From Clostridia bacterium (GTDB taxonomy: Bacteria; Bacillota; Clostridia; Oscillospirales; Acutalibacteraceae): 44,824 bases of DNA. The stretch's first letter is position 1. Each line of letters begins with the position of its first letter. Shown piece by piece: positions 34,004 to 42,154 of the stretch. The translations under genes and the position numbers were made by a program. Below the pieces are notes generated by a model. It did no database searches. It worked only from the letters and a program-made list of their open reading frames with translations, and was not told the DNA's origin. The stretch is from positions 1-44,824 of the forward strand of contig JAGBHV010000068.1 of the NCBI GenBank assembly GCA_017935325.1. Direction: 5' to 3'.

Positions 34004-34984
34004 ATGATTACCTTCATAAGAAAATTAGTTGCGATTATCCTTTCAGCTTTAAGCATTTGTTTTTCTCCGATTTTCGGTGACTTTACAGCTGACACAACTG
34101 TGCAGAAAGACAACTGTAAATTGAACTTTGCAGCTATTTCCGACATTCACATGACAGAAGAAACTGCAAGAAGAGATATGCTTCGTTTCGGACTTGAAGA
34201 TATGCAGTCTTTCTCAGATGAACTTGATGCACTTTTACTTGCAGGAGACCTTACTGACCACGGCGAAGAATCTGAATGGGAAATGCTCAAAGAAGCATTT
34301 TCAGGTTACACACCTGCAAAAAATCTTATAATAGCACAGGGAAATCATGACACATGGACAGAAGACGATAAATACGATTTGGCAAGAACATATTTCATTA
34401 AATACAACAAAGATATTTCAGGCAGAGAAATTGAAAACGAATATTATTCAACTGAAATCAACGGCTACACATTTATTGTTTTAGCAAGCGAAACTGACAG
34501 AACCTCCGCTTACATCAGCGATGCACAGCTTAGTTGGTTAAGCGCGGAAATGGCAAAAGCAGCTGAAAAAGACCTTCCGATTTTTGTTGTCTGCCATTGG
34601 CCCATAAACCAGACTCACGGCTTACCAGAAACATGGGGCGAAGATGATATGGAGCCTGATGACGGCGGTATCGGCGACCAGTCTGCAAAAGTTGAAGAAA
34701 TACTCAAATCATACGAAAACGTGTTTATGATTACAGGTCACATTCACAGCGGTTTCTCAAATGACAGCCAGAAAAACACAAACGGATATGTAAGCGTTGA
34801 ATCAGACGGTTCATTCCATAGCGTAAATCTGCCCAGCTATATGTACCTTACTATCAGAGGCAGAATCGCAAACGGTACGGGATTTACTTTTGAAGTTTAC
34901 GAAAACGAAGTAATTCTGCGTGCGAGAAGCTTTTCAGCCGGCGTATGGTACACAGACTACAATTGGACAATAGAACTTGTATAA
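34004..34984 (+). CDS. Secreted calcineurin-like metallophosphoesterase
   Basis: 326 residues with an N-terminal signal (about 1-25). It contains every block of the metallophosphoesterase fold: SDIH (46-49), LLAGDLTDHG (78-87), AQGNHDTWTED (111-121), VCHWPIN and ITGHIHSG. These chelate the two metal ions. Substrates of such secreted enzymes include nucleotides, phosphodiesters and phospholipids; here unknown. GAGGTG before the ATG. Fourth gene of the operon beginning with the phosphatase at 30779, followed directly by a strong terminator. Location in one operon with a ZIP importer suggests metal linkage (inference). Confidence 0.9.
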   Translation: MITFIRKLVAIILSALSICFSPIFGDFTADTTVQKDNCKLNFAAISDIHMTEETARRDMLRFGLEDMQSFSDELDALLLAGDLTDHGEESEWEMLKEAFSGYTPAKNLIIAQGNHDTWTEDDKYDLARTYFIKYNKDISGREIENEYYSTEINGYTFIVLASETDRTSAYISDAQLSWLSAEMAKAAEKDLPIFVVCHWPINQTHGLPETWGEDDMEPDDGGIGDQSAKVEEILKSYENVFMITGHIHSGFSNDSQKNTNGYVSVESDGSFHSVNLPSYMYLTIRGRIANGTGFTFEVYENEVILRARSFSAGVWYTDYNWTIELV

Positions 34985-34995
34985 TATGTACACTT

Positions 34996-35034
34996 ATCCC
35001 CCGAAAAAAATTTCTTTTTCGGGGGGATTTTTTG
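34996..35034 (+). terminator. Terminator of the phosphatase/ZIP operon
   Basis: ATCCCCCGAAAAA (34996-35008) pairs with TTTTTCGGGGGGAT (35015-35028, one extra G), followed by TTTTTTG. Confidence 0.9.
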
Positions 35035-35044
35035 CAAAAAAACA

Positions 35045-35073
35045 TTGTTTTTATCGCTTTAATATGCTAAAAT
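35045..35073 (+). promoter_or_regulatory. Promoter of the phosphohexomutase gene
   Basis: TTGTTT (35045-35050), 17-bp spacer, TAAAAT (35068-35073), 22 bp before the ATG. Confidence 0.6.
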
Positions 35074-35095
35074 GTAAATTCAGGAGGCGATACAC

Positions 35096-36505
35096 ATGAT
35101 TAAATTCGGCACAGGCGGCTGGAGAGCCGTAATCGGAGAAGATTTCATCCAGCAGAATATCCGACTTGTTGCCGCAGGTATTTTGAAACTTGCACAGGAA
35201 CAGAACAAGGCTGAAAAGCCCATCATCGTCGGTTACGACAGACGTTTTCTTTCTGAAAGCGCAGCAAAATGGGTTGCAGAAACATTGTCTGCAGGCGGTA
35301 TAGAGGTATGGTTTTTAAACCGTTCTGCGCCTACCCCACTTATTATGCACACCGTTATGGATGAAGGTCTCCATTTCGGCATTGAAATTACGGCAAGCCA
35401 CAACCCTGCAAGCTACAACGGCATTAAACTTATTGTTGATGAGGGCAGAGATGCTCCCCTTGAAACAACAGAAAGACTTGAAGAACTTATTGAAGAAATT
35501 GACGACGTCAGCTATATCGATTTTGATGAAGCAGTGCAGAACGGCAAAATAGTATACAGAAAAAATCCTTTCAATAAATTCCTTGATGATATTATTGATT
35601 TGCTTGATATGTCAGCACTCAGAGAAAGAGGTCTGCGTGTTCTTTTTGACACAATGCACGGCTCAGGTGCGTATCCGTTACAGGTAATTTTCCACACAGC
35701 ACGTTGCACTATCGACACAATCAACCTTAATAAAGATGCATATTTCGGCGGTATGATGCCTGCACCTACAGAAAAAACATTGAGCCTTTTAAAAAATACG
35801 GTAACTAAAGGTAAATATGATTTAGGTATTGCAATGGACGGCGACGGTGACCGTCTGGGTGTTATTGATAAATCAGGCAGATATATCGACGCTAACGAAA
35901 TTCTCTGCATGCTTTACTATTACCTTGTCAAATATAAAGGCTGGCGCGGTCCTGTTGTAAGAAACCTCGCTACAACACATATGCTTGATAAAATCGCTGA
36001 AAGCTTCGGCGAAAAATGCTATGAAGTACCCGTAGGATTCAAATACATATCTTCAAAAATCGATGAAGTCAACGCTGTTCTCGGCGGCGAATCATCAGGC
36101 GGTCTTACTGTACGCGGTCACATTCACGGCAAAGACTCCGTTTATGCGGCTTCACTTTTTGCAGAAATGGTAAGCGTTATCGGCAAATCACCTGCTGTGA
36201 TTATGGATGAGCTTGAAAGTGAATTCGGTCATTATGTAATGGTTGAAGACAACCTGCGCTTTGCTCCCGAATACAAAAAGACAATAGAAAAAATCGTATT
36301 TGAAGACAAAAAACTGCCCGAATTCGAAGCGGAAGTTGAAAAAGTAAATTACGAAGACGGATGCAAGGTTTATTTCACAGACGGAAGTTTTGTAATCTGC
36401 CGATTCTCCGGCACAGAGCCTCTTCTTCGTATTTTTGCAGAAAGCGACACAGAAGAAAAAGCAGAAAAATACATAACTGCATTCAAAGATTTTCTTAATA
36501 TATGA
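35096..36505 (+). CDS. Phosphoglucomutase/phosphomannomutase
   Basis: 469 residues of the alpha-D-phosphohexomutase family, cytoplasmic. The phosphoserine is Ser101 in EITASHNPASYNG, the metal loop is AMDGDGDRLGVID near residue 245, the sugar-specificity loop is GGESSGGLTVRGHIHGKDS, and the C-terminal phosphate loop is RFSGTEPLLRIFAES. Interconverts hexose 1- and 6-phosphates and supplies precursors for nucleotide sugars. The GGESSGG version is frequent in Glc/Man mutases, so phosphoglucosamine mutase is less likely. CAGGAGG precedes the start. Own promoter and terminator. Neighbour of the polysaccharide acylation pair on the other strand. Confidence 0.93.
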   Translation: MIKFGTGGWRAVIGEDFIQQNIRLVAAGILKLAQEQNKAEKPIIVGYDRRFLSESAAKWVAETLSAGGIEVWFLNRSAPTPLIMHTVMDEGLHFGIEITASHNPASYNGIKLIVDEGRDAPLETTERLEELIEEIDDVSYIDFDEAVQNGKIVYRKNPFNKFLDDIIDLLDMSALRERGLRVLFDTMHGSGAYPLQVIFHTARCTIDTINLNKDAYFGGMMPAPTEKTLSLLKNTVTKGKYDLGIAMDGDGDRLGVIDKSGRYIDANEILCMLYYYLVKYKGWRGPVVRNLATTHMLDKIAESFGEKCYEVPVGFKYISSKIDEVNAVLGGESSGGLTVRGHIHGKDSVYAASLFAEMVSVIGKSPAVIMDELESEFGHYVMVEDNLRFAPEYKKTIEKIVFEDKKLPEFEAEVEKVNYEDGCKVYFTDGSFVICRFSGTEPLLRIFAESDTEEKAEKYITAFKDFLNI

Positions 36506-36514
36506 GCAAAAAAA

Positions 36515-36536
36515 TGCCAAGGTCTGAACCTTGGCA
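36515..36536. terminator. Terminator between the mutase and SGNH genes
   Basis: A 9-bp perfect stem TGCCAAGGT / ACCTTGGCA with CTGA loop, followed by ATTTCTTTTATT; A-rich on the other side, so usable in both directions. Confidence 0.85.
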
Positions 36537-36543
36537 ATTTCTT

Positions 36544-37536
36544 TTATTGACTTTTTAAAAGCTTTATAAATTCATCTGCATTCTTTTGCGTTACTTTCCA
36601 ACCGAAGCCCTGCTCATAAAGTGTTTCGTAGCGTTTATCTTTACACATACATTCAATGAGCATATCGCTGACTTCAGCTGTATAATGGCTTGAATCGATG
36701 AAATTTTTATCATCCGTTGTAATATCGTTATATCCGCTGAAATTATAATAAGGAGTGACTTCTGCGAGACGTCTTAAAAACTCGATATAGTCTTTTTCAA
36801 GCGACGCTTTGTAAGTGACGTGGTGCATGGGATTTGTAAAAACTACAAGCTCAATTTTATTTTCCTTACACACTTTTACAATTTCTGCAATTTCGCTGAG
36901 CGTTTCATCCATACGCATAACCGTGCCGATACTCGGCTCTGCGTTTTTAAAATCATACTTTGTTTTGCGGTTATAATCTGAATTCCAACCATATTCATAA
37001 AACTTTGTATTATCTTTTTCTTTTGTTTTTTCTTTGAGCATTACCTCTGCTGCTGCACGTCCTACCACAGCAGGGTCAAGGTAATTTTTAAAAAATTCAA
37101 ATGAATTTTCAGTAAGATATTCGTAGGACATTCTGTAGCCTATCAGATTTTCAGACGGGTCTGAAGTGTAAGAAAGGCTGTCAACACCGAGATAAATCTT
37201 CTTCGGAACAATTCCGTTTTCTACAAAAGTTCTGATATTCGCAAGGTGTTCTTTCGGCAAGCCGTTTGAATAAGTCATGTTGTAGCAATGCTCATCAGGT
37301 ATATTCTCAACATGTATATTACCTACCCTTGATGAACCGAAAACGAAAGAATCAAACTTATCGGGGTTTTCCAGAATGTATGTCATTTTAATAAAATTCT
37401 TATTCGGCTCTACCCCGGTGTCGCGCATAGACAACGGGTGCATAACGTTGTACGGGTCAACATAGGCGCAGAAAACGGCTGGAATGACGGTAAAAATCAC
37501 GCAGTAAACAAGTATAATTGCAATAAATTTTTTCAT
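36544..37536 (-). CDS. AlgJ/AlgX-like SGNH acyltransferase partner of MBOAT
   Basis: 330 residues with an N-terminal membrane anchor (about 4-25) and an extracytoplasmic SGNH-type domain. FDSFVFGSSRVGNI puts the likely nucleophile at Ser68 of the GSS motif, and FIDSSHYT near residue 275 gives the D-x-x-H catalytic pair. Partner proteins of this kind transfer the acyl group, delivered across the membrane by MBOAT, to a polysaccharide or teichoic-type polymer. It starts 15 nt after the MBOAT gene and is cotranscribed with it. The acceptor polymer is not identifiable. Confidence 0.82.
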   Translation of the reverse strand: MKKFIAIILVYCVIFTVIPAVFCAYVDPYNVMHPLSMRDTGVEPNKNFIKMTYILENPDKFDSFVFGSSRVGNIHVENIPDEHCYNMTYSNGLPKEHLANIRTFVENGIVPKKIYLGVDSLSYTSDPSENLIGYRMSYEYLTENSFEFFKNYLDPAVVGRAAAEVMLKEKTKEKDNTKFYEYGWNSDYNRKTKYDFKNAEPSIGTVMRMDETLSEIAEIVKVCKENKIELVVFTNPMHHVTYKASLEKDYIEFLRRLAEVTPYYNFSGYNDITTDDKNFIDSSHYTAEVSDMLIECMCKDKRYETLYEQGFGWKVTQKNADEFIKLLKSQ

Positions 37537-37551
37537 TTCTTCACCGCCTTT

Positions 37552-38988
37552 TTAAAACTGGAAATAAACAAATGAAACTTCGCCGATTGCATGCAGGAAT
37601 ATAATAATCGCAACAGTTGCACCGTAAAACATATGACGTATTACTGCAGGCTTTTTGCTGACCCATGTAATTACATCGGTTTTAAGAGAAGCGTAGTCAT
37701 AAATTGCAAGCGGTATAAGATAAACGCCGATGCACGCTGCAAATCTCATTTCTGACATACCGATATCCGATATACCCTGCATAAAATAATTAAGCGGCTC
37801 ACCTATTCCCGCAAACATATTTTTTATAACAAAAATTGCTTCAGAGAAATTCTGTGCACGGAAGAATATCCACGCAAAGCAAACAAATACAAACACAACG
37901 CACATTGAAATGACTCTTTTTATTCTGCTGTTTTTCTCAGCTTTAATGTGCAGAATATTTTCAACAACCTGCGCTGCACCGTGAATTGCACCCCAGATAA
38001 TAAATGTCCAGCTTGCACCATGCCATAAACCGCTGACTAAAAATGTGATAAAAAGATTAAGGTAATGTCTTACTTTTTTTACGCGGTTACCGCCAAGCGG
38101 TATGTAAAGATAATCGCGGAACCATGTGGAGAGAGAAATATGCCATCTTGACCAGAATTCCTTGACAGAAGACGAAAAATACGGACTTCTGAAATTATCC
38201 ATAAGTTCAATGCCGAGAAGCTTTGCAGAACCTCTTGCAATATCAGAATATCCCGAAAAATCGCAATATATCTGCACGGCAAAAAATACAGTTGCAAGAA
38301 GAAGAGAAAAGCCTTCGTAATTTGACACATCGTTATAAACGCGGTCAACATAAACTGCAAGGTTATCTGCAACCACCATTTTTTTGAAAAAACCCCATGC
38401 CATAAGCTTCATTCCGTAAGCTGCCTGCTTATAATCAAAATGATGCTCTTCTTTTATCTGCGGTAAAAGGTTATTTGTTCTCTCAATGGGACCTGCAACA
38501 AGCTGAGGGAAAAATGCGATAAATGTTGCAAAAATACCGAAGTTTTTTTCGGCCTTGCTGTTTCCTCTGTAAACATCAATTACGTAACTCAATGTCTGAA
38601 AAGTGTAGAAAGAAATGCCCACAGGCAAAAGCAGTCCAAGCGTTTTCGGGTTTGCCGGAATGGACATTTTAGCCATTAAATCGCAGAAAGACGTAACAAA
38701 GAAATCAAAATATTTGAAAACAAACAGCACTCCGAGGCTTGACACAAGCGCTATACTTAACAGTGTTTTTTTCTTTTTCAAATCATCGGTTTTCTCAATA
38801 AACCGCGCTGCAAAATAAGAAACGGTAGTTGTAAAGAGAATAAGCACAACGTATTTTACGTTCCAGCTCATGTAGAAATAATAGCTTGCCGCAAAAAGAA
38901 GCATCCAGCGGTATTTATGCGGCAACAACCAATATACAGCAAACACGACAGGTAAAAAAACCGCGTACTGCAAAGAATTAAACAGCAT
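37552..38988 (-). CDS. MBOAT family O-acyltransferase (AlgI-like)
   Basis: 478 residues, about 11-12 transmembrane helices, as in AlgI/DltB. The family blocks are PVGISFYTFQTLSYVIDVYRG, AFFPQLVAGPIER, IYCDFSGYSDIARGSAKLLG, the FWSRWHISLSTWFRDYLYIPLGGNR region with the first conserved His (His283), and SGLWHGASWTFIIWG with the active-site His323. The enzyme moves an acyl (usually acetyl) group from the cytoplasm to the outside. Paired with the SGNH gene downstream; together they form a polysaccharide O-acetylation module. AAGGGGATAATATA precedes the ATG. Driven by a perfect consensus promoter. Confidence 0.94.
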   Translation of the reverse strand: MLFNSLQYAVFLPVVFAVYWLLPHKYRWMLLFAASYYFYMSWNVKYVVLILFTTTVSYFAARFIEKTDDLKKKKTLLSIALVSSLGVLFVFKYFDFFVTSFCDLMAKMSIPANPKTLGLLLPVGISFYTFQTLSYVIDVYRGNSKAEKNFGIFATFIAFFPQLVAGPIERTNNLLPQIKEEHHFDYKQAAYGMKLMAWGFFKKMVVADNLAVYVDRVYNDVSNYEGFSLLLATVFFAVQIYCDFSGYSDIARGSAKLLGIELMDNFRSPYFSSSVKEFWSRWHISLSTWFRDYLYIPLGGNRVKKVRHYLNLFITFLVSGLWHGASWTFIIWGAIHGAAQVVENILHIKAEKNSRIKRVISMCVVFVFVCFAWIFFRAQNFSEAIFVIKNMFAGIGEPLNYFMQGISDIGMSEMRFAACIGVYLIPLAIYDYASLKTDVITWVSKKPAVIRHMFYGATVAIIIFLHAIGEVSFVYFQF

Positions 38989-39019
38989 TATATTATCCCC
39001 TTAATAAAGATATCAGATA

Positions 39020-39048
39020 ATTATACCATTTGCCGAAAACACTGTCAA
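39020..39048 (-). promoter_or_regulatory. Perfect consensus promoter of the MBOAT/SGNH operon
   Basis: On the minus strand, TTGACA (39048-39043), exactly 17 bp, TATAAT (39025-39020). It is 31 bp before the MBOAT start codon. Confidence 0.85.
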
Positions 39049-39059
39049 GGAAACACCAC

Positions 39060-39088
39060 TTGACAAAAGCAATATGTTTATGTTACAT
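39060..39088 (+). promoter_or_regulatory. bioY promoter
   Basis: TTGACA (39060-39065), 17-bp spacer, TTACAT (39083-39088). Divergent from the MBOAT promoter, with the two -35 boxes 11 bp apart. No clear BirA-type dyad was recognised. Confidence 0.6.
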
Positions 39089-39120
39089 TTTTCAGGTATT
39101 TACAAAAGGAGGGATTTTAA

Positions 39121-39654
39121 ATGAAAAAGACGAAAGAAATGTGCTTTGCTGCACTTTTCACGGCGCTTATCTGTGCCGGTGCTTTTTTAAAAATCCCTAC
39201 TCCCCTGCCCATTACTTTTCAGACGTTTTTCACCTGCCTTGCAGGGTTGCTTCTCGGCAGTAAAAAAGGAAGCTTGAGCGTTCTTTTATATTTTTTCCTC
39301 GGTCTGTTGGGGCTTCCCGTTTTTGCAGAGGGCGGAGGCATACACTACATTTTAAAACCGTCTTTCGGATATATCATCGGCTTTCTTCCCGGCACATTCA
39401 TAACGGGAAAAATTGCTGAAAGCGGAATAAGCTTCAAAAAATTTCTGCCCGCTTCACTTTCGGGAATGGTTGCAATTTATCTTGTGGGAATTGCTTATTA
39501 CTTCCTGATTTCAGAATTTTATCTTCATAGTGAAATCAGCATAAAATGGATTCTCACATACGGCTTCTTAATTACTCTGCCGGGTGACATTATTATGTGT
39601 GTTCTTGCATCAACTCTCGGATTAAGACTCAGAAAAATATTTAAGATACAGTAG
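39121..39654 (+). CDS. bioY: Biotin transporter substrate-binding subunit BioY
   Basis: 177 residues, about six transmembrane helices. The BioY signature appears as LKIPTPLPITFQTFFTCLAGLLLGSKKG at about 22-49, then FLGLLGLPVFAEGGG and LKPSFGYIIGFLPGTFITG. It binds biotin as the S component of an ECF transporter; no EcfA/EcfT gene is nearby, so it would share the housekeeping ECF module (group II arrangement). AGGAGGG precedes the ATG. Single gene with its own promoter and hairpin terminator. BirA regulation cannot be shown. Confidence 0.95.
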   Translation: MKKTKEMCFAALFTALICAGAFLKIPTPLPITFQTFFTCLAGLLLGSKKGSLSVLLYFFLGLLGLPVFAEGGGIHYILKPSFGYIIGFLPGTFITGKIAESGISFKKFLPASLSGMVAIYLVGIAYYFLISEFYLHSEISIKWILTYGFLITLPGDIIMCVLASTLGLRLRKIFKIQ

Positions 39655-39656
39655 CA

Positions 39657-39683
39657 AAACGCCACCTGAGAAAGGTGGCGTTT
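39657..39683 (+). terminator. Terminator of bioY
   Basis: An 11-bp perfect stem AAACGCCACCT / AGGTGGCGTTT with GAGAA loop. The T tail is short (TTT before CGC), so it is also possible for the convergent gene on the minus strand, where AAAC gives GTTTT. Confidence 0.75.
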
Positions 39684-39726
39684 CGCTATGTGTGAAAATA
39701 TAAGGAAGACTAAGCTTCTTTACTTC

Positions 39727-40294
39727 TTATGCTACTTCTACGAAGTTATTATATTCATATTTTACATAATGAGTTTCTTCAACAATTGTTACTTCCTTAT
39801 CTTTCATTTCAAATGTAACTTCTATTTTTTCATACTGCTTACCGGGTTGAGTTCTGTAGTAAAAAGACATATCGAAAGTAAGGTAAAGATTGCCGTCATA
39901 AATATAAGACTCGTCTGTATGTGTTTCAAGGAAACCGTCTTTACTTTCTTTGTAAAAACGAATTCTCGGTGTAGATTTCGACGGTAAAGTCAACCTTTCA
40001 GCTTCAGGATAACTTGTTGACAGATACCCGTTTTTATCAGAAAACTCAATTATTTCATTGAATTTCTCTGTATCCGCCTGCAATAGTGAAAACATAGTCA
40101 CTATGTATAGCTTTTTCATCATAGAAATTATACTTGCCTTTTAAATGCATATTTTCAGGAACGACTCCGTTCTGATATGTAACACCGCCGATTTCAATCG
40201 TTTCGCACTCAAAAGGTTTTTCCTCTTTTACAGGAAAAATCAGTGAGATTAACGACATTAAAATTGAAATTATAAATGTTATAAGCCTTTGCAT
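39727..40294 (-). pseudogene. Secreted protein of unknown function, broken by a frameshift
   Basis: Two overlapping frames give one protein. The first part (ATG at 40294 after AAAGGGTG) is MQRLITFIISILMSLISL..., a signal peptide followed by about 55 residues up to HSDYVFT. The second frame picks up at about 40092 and continues SLLQADTEKFNEIIEFSDKNG to ...YNNFVEVA, about 120 residues. The switch is at a TTTT run around 40092-40096; removing one T would restore a single frame of about 185 codons. No family recognised. The part after the break has the pattern of a beta-rich extracellular domain. The break may be a real mutation or an assembly error. Confidence 0.7.
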
Positions 40295-40378
40295 AATTTT
40301 CACCCTTTCATTTATAATTTTCAGTTCTCATAATATAATCAACAAAAAACTAAAATGTAACAGAAAATTTTTAAAAAA

Positions 40379-40403
40379 GTGCATAGTTATAAAAACTATG
40401 CAC
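40379..40403 (-). terminator. Terminator of the HTH-lipase gene
   Basis: A 10-bp perfect stem GTGCATAGTT / AACTATGCAC with ATAAA loop, followed on the minus strand by TTTTTTAAAAATTT. It is 6 nt after the stop. Confidence 0.9.
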
Positions 40404-40409
40404 TGAAAA

Positions 40410-41987
40410 TTAATAACGTTTTAATGAATCTACCATGCTGAACATTTCAACAAAGAACGCATTTGTACTTTCAGCATCAGCATTAAGACCTATAACTGTT
40501 CCGTGGTCGCCCTTTCTTTCAGGTGCTACATACCATATACCGCGTTCATACTCAGCATCTTCACCCTCGGGCAAATCTGCCCACTCTTCACCGAAAGGAT
40601 ATTTTGCAGAAATTGTGCTGACTAAACCGTCGTTTTCCTGCCACGTTTCGTCGATTTTTATTCCGCCGTCTGTTGTGCCTTTATATTTTCCAATAAGTCC
40701 TGCAGGTAACATAAGGACAGGGTTTGTGCCTGAATCCGGCACCTGACCGCTTAAAATTGAACCCTCTTTTGTGGTGCTGTAATAATAGGAGAAATAATAA
40801 ACATCCTCAACTGTTTTTATTGTTTTATTAAGTTCATTTGCACCGTCGGGAGATAAATCATATGCTGCGTGGTCGTTGCCAAGTTCCATAAGCTGTGATA
40901 CAGCATCTTCGCTGTCTTCATCAATTCCGAAATGGTCAAGTTTAAAATCATAAACGTCATTTACAGAATCGGATGTAAGACCTGAAAGACTGAAGCACAA
41001 ATCTATAAGCAGATCGGTTGTGCTTTCAACGCCAAGCAAGCCGCCTGCAGTGTTTATAATTTCAGTAAGCTGAGAGCCGTTATGAGGTGCACAAAGCGAT
41101 GTTACGCTGTTAACCCAATCACCTTTTCCGCCCTCAAAAAGAGGAGAAACATTATCGGGTGACGCAGCCTTTTCCGCTTCACTTCCGTATTCAAGAAGTG
41201 AAACAAGAAGCCTTACAGTTGCTCCGCCGAAAGAGTGACCGACAAGGTTAATTTTAACACGCTGACCGCCGTTTATTTTTGTTCCCCAGCCTTCAAACAT
41301 AGGTGTATCGAATTCTTCTCCGAAACGTGCGTGATTATGTTCCTTTGAATGTGCTTCACCGTAGTCAACCTGTGTACCCGTAAGCTGTGCATACAATTCA
41401 CAGGCTCTGTCCCATGCACTTGACATAGGCCCTACACTGGGAGTATAAACTCTGTAACCTTCTTCGGTAAGAAAAGCCTTAAGGTCACCTGAAGTAGCGC
41501 CCCAATACTGAACACTTGAATTTATTCCGTCACCTTCGCCCCAGCCGCCAAGGCCGTGAACAAGAACATACGGATACTGAATTTTACCGCCATTGAGCTC
41601 CCACCATGCTTCACGTATTCCGCCGTAATATAACGGAAGTGCAACTGCCGTTACAACAATACACAAAGCAAGCACTGCGGCAATTATTTTAGGTATCAAT
41701 TTTTTCTTGGATTTTTTGATTTCTTTATTTTCAGTTTTTTCTTCGTCAACGATTTCCTCTTCTGACACAAAAGGTTCGTCCTCTTTTTCGTTGTCGTTTT
41801 TAAGAAGAAAATCTGTAGACACTCCGAACAATTCACTCATGGCGATAATTTTTTCTGTATCAGGCAAAGCACTTCCTGATTCCCATTTTGAAACAGACTG
41901 TCTTGACACGCCCATTTTTTCAGCAAACGCTTCTTGTGACAGACCGTTTTCTTTACGTAATTCATGTATTCTATCTGCAAGATTCAT
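40410..41987 (-). CDS. Membrane-spanning XRE regulator fused to a family I.5-type lipase
   Basis: 525 residues. Residues 1-60 are an XRE HTH (LADRIHELRKENGLSQEAFAEKMGVSRQSVSKWESG). An acidic then lysine-rich linker (61-99) and one transmembrane helix (about 98-120) follow. The remainder matches the Geobacillus/Bacillus thermoalkalophilic L1-type lipases over its whole length: YVLVHGLGGWG, WDRACELYAQLTG, AHSKEHNHARFG, GHSFGG. Predicted triad Ser252, Asp377 (AAYDLSP) and His495 (KGDHGTVIG). Zn-site positions are D193, H213, H219 and N303, the last being Asp in the known lipases. The likely topology is DNA-binding domain inside, lipase outside. ATG follows AAGGAGG. No second copy of either domain is nearby. 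Confidence 0.9.
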   Translation of the reverse strand: MNLADRIHELRKENGLSQEAFAEKMGVSRQSVSKWESGSALPDTEKIIAMSELFGVSTDFLLKNDNEKEDEPFVSEEEIVDEEKTENKEIKKSKKKLIPKIIAAVLALCIVVTAVALPLYYGGIREAWWELNGGKIQYPYVLVHGLGGWGEGDGINSSVQYWGATSGDLKAFLTEEGYRVYTPSVGPMSSAWDRACELYAQLTGTQVDYGEAHSKEHNHARFGEEFDTPMFEGWGTKINGGQRVKINLVGHSFGGATVRLLVSLLEYGSEAEKAASPDNVSPLFEGGKGDWVNSVTSLCAPHNGSQLTEIINTAGGLLGVESTTDLLIDLCFSLSGLTSDSVNDVYDFKLDHFGIDEDSEDAVSQLMELGNDHAAYDLSPDGANELNKTIKTVEDVYYFSYYYSTTKEGSILSGQVPDSGTNPVLMLPAGLIGKYKGTTDGGIKIDETWQENDGLVSTISAKYPFGEEWADLPEGEDAEYERGIWYVAPERKGDHGTVIGLNADAESTNAFFVEMFSMVDSLKRY

Positions 41988-42016
41988 TTGTTTTCCTCCT
42001 TGCGCTCTTTGGCATA

Positions 42017-42118
42017 ATTTTACCGCAATTACGCCTGTATTTCAATCAACTTTACTTTACATTTCAAAAGTTTTATGCTGATTTCGCTTTAAAAAGCCAT
42101 GTAAACTCAAGTTTACAT
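42017..42118 (-). promoter_or_regulatory. Promoter and operator-like palindrome of the HTH-lipase gene
   Basis: On the minus strand, TTGAAA (42045-42040), 17-bp spacer, TAAAAT (42022-42017), about 30 bp before the ATG. ATGTAAACT, two bases, AGTTTACAT (42099-42118) is a perfect 9-bp-arm palindrome about 54 bp upstream of the -35. ACTTTACAT (42054-42062) repeats a half-site with one mismatch, 9 bp from the -35. Confidence 0.6.
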
Positions 42119-42154
42119 AATAAGAATAGCACTTTTTCCGTGTGATTTCAACTT

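Noticed and set aside
39060..39120. BirA operator before bioY.
   Set aside because: No convincing long inverted repeat of the TTGTTAAC type could be found; only promoter elements are visible.
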